Assembly (NCBI GenBank): GCA_025738555.1
Contig: JAOVFP010000002.1
Coordinates: forward strand, 2,170,001 to 2,234,000
Direction of reading: 5' to 3'
Origin: Cyathus striatus
Taxonomy: Eukaryota > Basidiomycota > Agaricomycetes > Agaricales > Nidulariaceae
Length of the DNA stretch: 64,000 nucleotides
The notes below the pieces were generated by a model that did no database searches, was not told the DNA's origin, and was given only the letters and a program-made list of their open reading frames with translations. Below, one piece after another: positions 56,531-64,000 of this stretch. Position 1 is the first letter of the stretch. Each line of letters starts with the position of its first letter. The position numbers and the translations under genes were made by a program.

Positions 56531-57239
56531 TGATGTAGTAATATGTAACAAAGCCAACATTATAAAAATAAATATTGCAACAATTTTAACAGCTGAAATT
56601 TCATGTTACACAGGTTATGGGCTCTGCCAGCTTGAGGTGGCCCTATGATTTATATTATATGTATGTGCCATGCAGGATGCCCACCAAATGTATGAAAATT
56701 AGTAGTTTATTTATTCTATCTTTTTAAGCTACACAGTTGTATTCAATATTAAAAATGTTTTGTAACTACTTAAGTGCTAAACACTAAGCACTGATTACAG
56801 AATACTTAGGTACTATTAGGTAATGTGCTCTGCTGGCATGAGCCAGCCCTATGGTTTATATAACTATAAGAAGGCTGGGGCACAGTCTATCTCTCAGGTC
56901 ATGAGCATTGTTTCCACTATGGAAACAATGCTTGTGACTATGCTTACATAATCACCAATTTGCCTTCATTTGTACTCCTCTAGCTATTAGTAAGTTGCTA
57001 CCGAATTTCATGACCCAAGCACACATATCTAGGCAAAGGCTTAAGCAATCTGCCAAGCAGCTGACACTTGGAGCACAAAATATTTTGATGCTTCTGAGTG
57101 TGGTGCTCCGGGTTTCCATATGATACTACCTTGCCATGTTCCCTCTTCAACTTGACATAACATGACATAATCAAACTTCAGTTATAGGATCTACCACTTT
57201 TACACTATGTACTACCTATCTAATGATTCATTTGTGCTA

Positions 57240-60200
57240 TCTCTGGCAGCTCTATCTTGTTCTGTGCATCAAGGTACCTCTTATCACAGTTGGAAAGACT
57301 GTTGTACCACATTTCATCATAAAAGTTCCTGGGGAGACCCAGGCTCCTAAAACCAGCACACTCATATCTCACTACAACCTCCTTAGGTAAACAGAGTCAA
57401 ATATTTGCTTAAGGCAAATAAACCTAAGGGAGGTTCTGCTTGATAGAGCAGCTGGCACTTGTCACTGCTGACATTTCCCTGCAGACCCTTTCCATCAACA
57501 GGGAAATTGACAGCAGCACATTCCACTTTCCCACCTCTTACCTACTTGCACTCATGAACACAATACTTAATCTACAATTATCTGAGCCTCATACTCTCTA
57601 CTTACTTACTCTCAAGCACACAAATAATTTAATTTTGGTCTAGCTTCAGTTATTCTTGTTGACTGTAGTACTTGTAGTGCTGTTGAGTAATACATAGAAC
57701 AAACTATATTTTCAAAGTTATTGGCTAGTACACATCTAACTGAAGTGAAGTGAAATATTAAAAATCAAGCAAGTCTATACTCCTGATATTCCATAGTCTA
57801 CAGACAATTAGGCAGTCAAATAACTGAATGATAGTTGCCTGAATGGCTCAGGCCCAGGCTCCATACTATATATCTAAAAAGTAATTTCATCAATCACACT
57901 TGTAAATCTGTGAAGAAAGACTTACAATATATTTAACTGTGAGTTACATATTAAAATTTTCAGCAAGTAAAGTAATCTTAGTGTAACATGTACCTTTAAT
58001 TATGAAGTCTTGTATTCTGGTGGATAAGTAGTGGTCTTACTTCAATAAACATGGCATAATTATATGATATATTGTGAGAGCTATTGTTCAATTCTCTAGA
58101 TGCACAGTTGCTTTATATCTTTGTATCACATAGCCTTCAGCCATTACAACCATTGAATACTTTATATAATTATGAAGTGTCCCCAACAAGACTTAGATGA
58201 TTACCTTACAACATCATCTTATTGTGACAGAACTGGTAGCCTGTATATGTCTGGTTGTATGCAGTGTGATTGACAAGGACTGCAAATTTTCACCTACTAC
58301 CTGCTCAACTATGGTGGCCAAATAGTGGCACAGTACAATGCAGTCTATTCCAATCATAGCACACTCCATATTGCTACAAATACATCAAACCACACTAATG
58401 TTCTACAATAGCTTGTAAGGTAGTTTAGATACAATGCAGACCTTGAAAACAATATTTTTCGAACAAAACAAAAATTTACAAAATATTTGGCATTTCTCTT
58501 TCAGATGTGTTACTTACCCTTAAATTTTGGCATACCAGGCAGGTGTGTTACATATTACTGCCAAATTGAATATGTTAGTAAAGTAACTCAATCAAGACCA
58601 AAATTAAATTATTTGTGTGCTTGAGAGTAAGTAGGTAGAGAGTATGAGGCTCAGATAATTGTAGATTAAGTATTGTGTTTGTGAGTGTGAGTAGGTAAGA
58701 GGTGGGAAAGCGGAATGTGCTGCCATTGATTTCCCTGTTGATGGAAAGGTTCTGCAGGGAAGTGTTGGCAGTGACAAGTGCCAGCTGCTCTATCAAGCAG
58801 AACCTCCCTTAGATTTATTTGCCTTAAGCAAATATTTGACTCTGTTTACCTAAGGAGGTTGTAGCGAGATACAAGCATGCTGGTTTTAGGAGCCTGGGGA
58901 GACCTGATATCACTGTATGTGTGCTCACAGTGGTTCCAACATGACACTTACAAGCCCTGGGGGGGTTACCAGGATGTTTCTCTGCATATGCAGTGGTAAA
59001 ATTGTGGTCCTTGTTGATTATACTGAGATAGTTTACAAGGGCATTGGACCTCCAAGCACACTTCTTGACCCAGAACTTCCAACCTTCTGATTGATCATCA
59101 TCTGTCTCATTGGAGCTCATGTCTCCTGCACTGAGGTCTGCCACCAAGTTGTACAAAAAGTCCCAGAGAGGATCTACAGTTTTATCCTGATGTGTTTGGT
59201 TTCCATCTGAAATTTCCATCCTGAGATTGAACAACTTCTAAGGGTAAGTAGAATGTTACATCTGATACAACTCTTTGACTTACATGGTTTCTCCTGGTAC
59301 AGGGTCTCTGCATTTCCTTGCACCATACTCGTTGACAGGAAACACATTGGACACACCTTGCCTCTGATTCTCCTGGACAAGGCTTTGTGCTATCCATAAA
59401 CTTCTTCAGGCATATCAAATGCTGGAAGAAAAGCTCATAGATCTGATCTTCATCATCATCTGTTGCACAGAGCTGGGGATACCTATGTTTGAATTCAATT
59501 TTAAATTGCGATGCTAATTCGTGGTTCCATTCACAGTCAACTTTTTTGAAGAACAGATGGAAGGGTGTCCCAGTTGGCCCTTTACCTAAACCTTTTGTAT
59601 ATTGCATTACACTGTCCATGTTGGCTTGTCGAATGTTTACACAATCTGTGTCCTTCTCAATATCCAGTAGCAGATTCATCAATGGCCATACATATGACTG
59701 GGCCCATGCAATTAGTATATTTTACAATGGCAGTACAGGACCCTTACCAAAATTTCTGTCCATTTAGGATCAATGGTCCTCTTTGGGGGGGTTTTAAACT
59801 TTGGCAATGGCTTCAATGGTGCCTGTTGTGGGTGGTGCATGTCACATGGGATATGCACTTTGATCTCCCTTATCTCACTAAGCAGTGCTTGCAAGGTCGG
59901 ACCAGTATCCTCAGATCTGCTGGAAGACTGAGCTGCTGGGGACCTGGAAGTATTGTTGGTGTGTGTGCAAGAAGGCCCAGCCACTGGAGTCCCTCATGTC
60001 TGCCATTGTGGACCTGCACCTCCCCTAGGCTTTGGCATCCATATTGGTGGTGGAACATTAGGAGTGTCCTTGTCATTGCTCAAATTAGCAGTGTCCTCAT
60101 CATCACTCAACTCTTGTATCACTTTTGCTTTCCCTTTCCCATCAGCAATGTGAGGAGCATGTAGAGGTGGTTCAACCTTGTTATTGGCCATCTCTGCATC

Positions 60201-61245
60201 ATGAATGGCCACTTCCAGTTGCTCCCCAACATCTCATTGGGTCATAGGTGGCTGCTCTGCTTCAATATGCCTAGATTCTGCTGCTTCTTGCTGCCTCTCT
60301 ACCATCTCATTTTCAAACATTTCTTGGAGTTGTTGAAGGCTCTGTTCCAAGGTCCCGATCCGCATGTCTCACTTAGTGATGGTTATGAATTATCATATAA
60401 CTTACTTCAAGTTTAACTTCCTGCACAGTAGACTCACACTCATTTAACACTCTATTCTTTTCAGCATCAGAAGCTGCAAGCTAAAGACTTTCTGTTAGCC
60501 TTACTCTATATTGTTTATGTCTAATAATGCACCTTAATTGTCAATGTATTGATAGCTGCATCTTTCAGCGATTGTGCATTTTCATGCTCACACTGGATAT
60601 CTTGCAGCTGTTAAGCATGTCAGATTTATTTACTACATATAATCAAGAATTATGAACTTTCTGTTCCAGCTCCCCAATCTTCATAGCAATCACCAAGAGT
60701 GCCTGATCTATAAGTTGTACTTTCCTTGCCCCCTCTACATCTTGCCAACCCCAGATCAATACTGTTGATGATGCAGGAAGTGGACCTATCAAAGCCAGAG
60801 AAGATGGGCCTGAAGCAGTGCTCTCTTGTGTGCGTGCACACTTTAAAATACCCTGTGATATTATAGGCTTGGGAACTGGTGGGGCTAATGTGACAAGACT
60901 AGAGGTTGATACCTCAGTTCCTGTCAAGGAAATTGGTCCAGCCAAGAGATCAGGCTGGTTTATGAATGTGGGTGGTACAGTAGTGCCAGCTGTAACTTGT
61001 TGGGATCATGTACTATAGACTGATTTGAAGCAGTAGGGGGTACTTGTGGGGGTACTCTGGGTACTTGTACAGCAATGGTGGGGAATGCTCCTGATGCTTG
61101 TGTGCCTGCACCTAATGGATCAAGACCCAGAGGCACTGGTATGGCAGTGGTGGGGAATGCTTATGGCACTTGTACACCCAAGGGATCAAAACCCATAGGA
61201 TCATCCATATCAACATGAAGTGCAGCTATGACTGCATTCTCTTCT
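57240..61245 (-). pseudogene. unrecognised repetitive-family protein gene, interrupted by a long-TIR element
   Basis: Minus-strand coding segments include 61245-61020 (MQEENAVIAALHVDMDDP, repeated FPTTAIPVP), 60945-60643, 60212-59712, 59682-59182 (DIEKDTDCVNIRQANMDSVM, GLGKGPTGTPFHLFFKKVDC) and 59234-58905 (WDFLYNLVADL, AYAEKHPGNPPRACK, THTVISGLP). After the insertion at 57340-58895 the frame resumes as GLPRNFYDEMWYNSL. In my recall this ending (GLPxNFYD..W) recurs in many anonymous Agaricomycete proteins, often near transposons. No catalytic motif is visible; function unknown. A stop in the first block and the insertion show it is dead. Confidence 0.5.
57340..58895. mobile_element. long-TIR (Mutator-like) element, second copy
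   Basis: 1,556 bp with TIRs of about 315 bp (57340-57660 and 58582-58895) that are homologous to those of the 17653-25433 element and end in AGGCTCCTAAAACCAGCA. The 9-bp duplication GGGGAGACC is intact (57331-57339 and 58896-58904). The interior at 57790-57920 matches 24955-25110. No coding capacity; the frames in the TIRs (57440-57643, 58575-58796) mirror each other. Confidence 0.88.
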
Positions 61246-62134
61246 TGCATTTGCACCACACCTCAGTTGAGTATATTAGAAGATAAGATATGACATGTAC
61301 AATATGGTCATTATTGTCAGTCATAGCAGCAATGTACAAAATAGAGAACAGAGATGTGTAATGCTATAGGTTTAAACTTAGGATGTTGCGAGGCTTGAGG
61401 CCTTCATCCAACATTTATACTGGTCATACTATTGTCTATGTAACCAATGCTTCAATAAACAATTACATTTTTGTCATTCATGCAAGGATACTATACCTTG
61501 GGCAAAATGGAGTGCTCTTTGTGTATGGATCACGCTATATCTAATGGGTGTATTGGGTGTCATGGGAGTGCATCACTGTCAGTGTTGATATATGACAAAA
61601 TTGGAAGATTTTTTCGAATGCTAGCTAAAGCTTTAGGTTGTTGGTCAGTCAAGAAAGTAAGGAAAATCAAGAAACCTGGGACTCTTGAATTTGATATGCC
61701 TATATTAGATAAATTACTGGTGTGCCAGCAGATAGCTACTTGCATGCACCTTGCAATGTCTGCCTGTGTAATGTAACTGAACAATTTCTTGGCATTCATT
61801 TCCAGTAACTGGTGGCGCATGCCAATCTCCTTTAGTGCCATGTTATTCAGTTATTGTATGCCTAGCTTTTATTGTGTATCTACATACATAAATGAAATGC
61901 TTCAAGTTTCTGATCCTACAGCAATGCCCAATACCACTACAAATTTCTTCTCATCTTCATCTAAGAAAGTAGGTCAGCAATCCCACATTTGCAGCACCTG
62001 CTAATAACTATAAATAGGACAAATACCTCTCTCTTCAAGGCTGCATTTATTACTCCAGAGAGTATCAGCACCCTGAATATGTCAATGTCCCTACTATTGA
62101 AGCCAAGGATTATTGTAATGCAAGGTTTCCAGTA
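61246..62134. other. no firmly recognised gene
   Basis: A plus frame (61471-61776) has CxxC pairs (CSLCMDHAISNGCIGC) but no family I know. Confidence 0.35.
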
Positions 62135-62431
62135 GTGGAGCAATTGATGGGAGGGAGGTCTGTACAGCAACATATCCATGACTGTGCTGCAACTGTTTTA
62201 GATGGCCAGAGAGAGCACCACTTCCTTATCTTCTGTAAAAATCACAAGTACCTTCCAATCAATGACATAGTGACGGGCCAGCATACCATTCCATGGAAAG
62301 GTGATATTGTCGTTATGTGTTTGGGGAAGAAGAACCCTTTGGCAGTGGTTAATATGTGGAGTAATGATGCCAATTTAGGAGAACTTGTCAATGAGCCACA
62401 TGTTTCAACTGACTATCAGAGAGTCAGTTGA
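62135..62431 (+). CDS. fragment of an anonymous fungal protein
   Basis: The frame reads HHFLIFCKNHKYLPINDIV, then PWKGDIVVMCLGKKNPLAVV. In my recall a similar W-x-G-[DE]-[IV]-x-V-x-x-x-G-K segment is frequent in anonymous Agaricomycete proteins of repetitive families. It ends in the GAGAGTCAG array, so the 3' end is probably not native. No function is assigned. Confidence 0.35.
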   Translation: MEQLMGGRSVQQHIHDCAATVLDGQREHHFLIFCKNHKYLPINDIVTGQHTIPWKGDIVVMCLGKKNPLAVVNMWSNDANLGELVNEPHVSTDYQRVS

Positions 62432-63770
62432 GAGTCAGTTGATAGTATCAGAGAGTAAATTGATAGTAAGATGAGACTTAGTTGAGACTCAGGTGAGACT
62501 CAGGTGAGAGTTTTGAGAGTCAGGTGAGAGTCAGTTGATAGTCAGATTATAATTACATACAAAATAGAGTAATTGCTAGTCTCACCTTACTGTCACCTTA
62601 CTATTAGCTTACTCTTATTCAATCTGGTATCAGATAGTAATCTGAGAGTTGATTGATACAATTTCACCTGACTATCATCTGACTATCAATTAAATTTGTA
62701 TGAGTTATTAGTGTAAAATAGACTCCATATAGATTCCACCTGATCACTATAGTTTCCCACAGTCATTACACATGTCACAATGTGTGACATGTGTGACATG
62801 TTGAAAAAAGTGGACATTCTGAATGACACACTAGGACAAGTGTGCACAGTCATCACACTTACCTAGACTATAGTTTACTACAGTCCTCACACATGTCACA
62901 ATGTGTGACATGTGTGACATGTTGGAAAAGCGTGACATATTCAAAAAAGCGTGATATATCAGAAAACAAGTGTGACATGTTGGAAAGCGTGACATGTATG
63001 ACATGCTGTCACAGTATCATAGCCATCACACTTATCACACTTTTCATGTATTGTCACGCTTGTCACGCTTGTTCCAACATGTCACACTTGTCACACTTTT
63101 TCCAGTATATCACATAGTGACTTGTGTGACACGTTTATTCAACATGTCACACAAGTCACGCTTTTCCAACATGTTACAAGTCACACTTTTCCCAGCATGT
63201 CACGCTTTTGGGAAAAGTGTGACTTGTGTGATACAACTCCATGTGTGACATGTTGGAAAAGTGTGACATATTGAAAAATGTTGGAAAAAGTGTGACATGT
63301 GTGACAAGCGTGGGAAAAGTGTGACATGTTGGAAAAAGTGTGGCAAGTGTGATGGTTATAATATGTGACAGTTTTCCAACATGTCACAGTTTTCCCACGC
63401 TTGTCACACATGTCACACTTTTTCCAACATTTTTCAATATGTCACGCTTTTTCCAACATGTCACACATGTCACGCTTTTTCCAACATTTTCCAACATGTC
63501 ACACATGGAGTTAGGTGAGAGTCAGGTAAGAGTCAGATAAGAATCCAAGCTAAGCCCAATACTAATTTCAGGTTACAACTGACTCTCAACTGACTCTAAT
63601 GAGACTCTCAGTTGACTCTTGAAACTCAGTTGAGAGTCAAATGACAGTCAGATGAGAGTCTAACCTGACTTCTGAGACTTAGTTGAGAGTCAGATGAGAG
63701 TCAGGTGAGACTATCAATACTTATATGAGAGTCAGTTAATAGTCAGTTGATAGTCAGTTGAGACATGTGT
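62407..63770. repeat. satellite block: GAGAGTCAG arrays flanking TGTGACATGT palindromic array
   Basis: 62407-62560 and 63510-63770 are built of GAGAGTCAGTTGA/GAGAGTCAGGTGA words (with complementary CTCAACTGAC words around 63570-63610). Between them, 62760-63505 is a dense mix of TGTGACATGT, ACACATGTCACA and GTTGGAAAAAG. A 60-bp direct duplication (62747-62807 and 62869-62930) is visible. Frames in both strands (62842-63540) arise from the array. Confidence 0.75.
63238..63507. repeat. imperfect palindrome, arms over 100 bp
   Basis: 63239-63341 (CATGTGTGACATGTTGGAAA and onward) pairs with 63369-63507 in reverse complement. The right arm has about 33 extra bases, and the centre is a ~27-bp loop with ATGGTTATAATATG. 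Confidence 0.75.
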
Positions 63771-64000
63771 GGGAGTGACACATACAGCAATTTAGCTGAC
63801 TTCCTTGTTTGCAAGTAAGTCTGTTAGTGCCTTCTTTTCATACTATTTTAGCTAACCTCATTAATCTCTGTAGATTTGTGATGAGAATGCACCAGCATAG
63901 ATCATTCAGATTTCCACAAAATATATTATTTTGATGTCACTAAAGGCCTTGTAATAGTGTACAATTGTTGATTTAGTAGATGACTTCTGGATAATATATA
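63771..64000. other. no feature seen
   Basis: AT-rich sequence at the window edge; no open frame or repeat recognised. Confidence 0.4.

Larger units (their letters stand above)
54509..57119. mobile_element. long-TIR (Mutator-like) element filled with minisatellites
   Basis: Inverted repeats of about 240-250 bp (54509-54755 and 56872-57119; outer text GGAAATCTGGAGCACCACAC) are flanked by the 10-bp direct repeat ATGATACTAC (54499-54508 and 57120-57129). There is no transposase. The interior consists of a ~65-bp repeat (55170-55560) and a ~60-bp repeat (55590-56530). Confidence 0.75.

Noticed and set aside
59489..60164. Plus-strand frames of 92 and 199 codons
   Set aside because: They are the complement of the better-supported minus-strand gene, which has consistent amino-acid composition and resumes beyond an insertion.
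62842..63540. Frames rich in THVTLFPT
   Set aside because: Translation of the TGTGACATGT satellite.

Overview
The window looks like repeat-rich nuclear DNA of a mushroom-forming basidiomycete (Agaricomycetes). The evidence is short GT-AG introns of 35-57 bp in every gene, a secreted ricin-B-type lectin of the kind labelled 'macrofage activating glycoprotein' in basidiomycetes, a C9orf78/Tls1-family gene, a fungal S53 tripeptidyl-peptidase, and Ty3, Helitron, MULE and hAT-like elements with fungal-type proteins. I cannot name the species. No rRNA, convincing tRNA, CRISPR or bacterial feature was seen.

Layout. 1-9.9 kb is the most gene-like part: a TA-flanked MITE, the lectin gene (minus strand), a scrambled duplicate fragment of it, a degenerate tandem array and an unrecognised plus-strand gene. 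10-17.4 kb is accessory DNA: nested TA-MITEs, a 466-bp near-perfect palindrome, minisatellites and a hAT-like non-autonomous element with an 8-bp target duplication. 17.65-25.43 kb is an element with ~300-bp terminal inverted repeats (TIRs) and a 9-bp duplication, and a Helitron sits inside it. 25.7-29.5 kb holds two convergent host genes (Tls1/HCA59 family and S53 protease), both carrying stop codons. 31.5-37.7 kb is a TBC-domain (Rab-GAP) gene split by a 5.1-kb Mutator-like element whose 9-bp target duplication is intact. 38.6-48.2 kb is a full-length Ty3/gypsy element with 5-bp target duplication, dead gag-pol, and an antisense intron-containing accessory gene that was itself split by a hAT-like MITE. 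48.6-64 kb is decayed transposase-related genes, further long-TIR elements and large satellite arrays.

Unifying theme. Nearly every disabled gene is broken by changes that read as C-to-T at former CpG sites: CGA to TGA stops, Arg to Cys/His, and catalytic Asp to Asn. The two LTRs of the gypsy element differ at 16 sites, 14 of which are CG/TG/CA alternations. This suggests CpG methylation plus deamination (or a RIP-like process favouring CpG) acting on repeats and also on adjacent host genes. The most novel-looking item is the antisense gene inside the gypsy element, which encodes a coiled-coil, acidic-tailed protein with a C-x2-C-x6-C-x13-C-x2-C-x6-C cluster.
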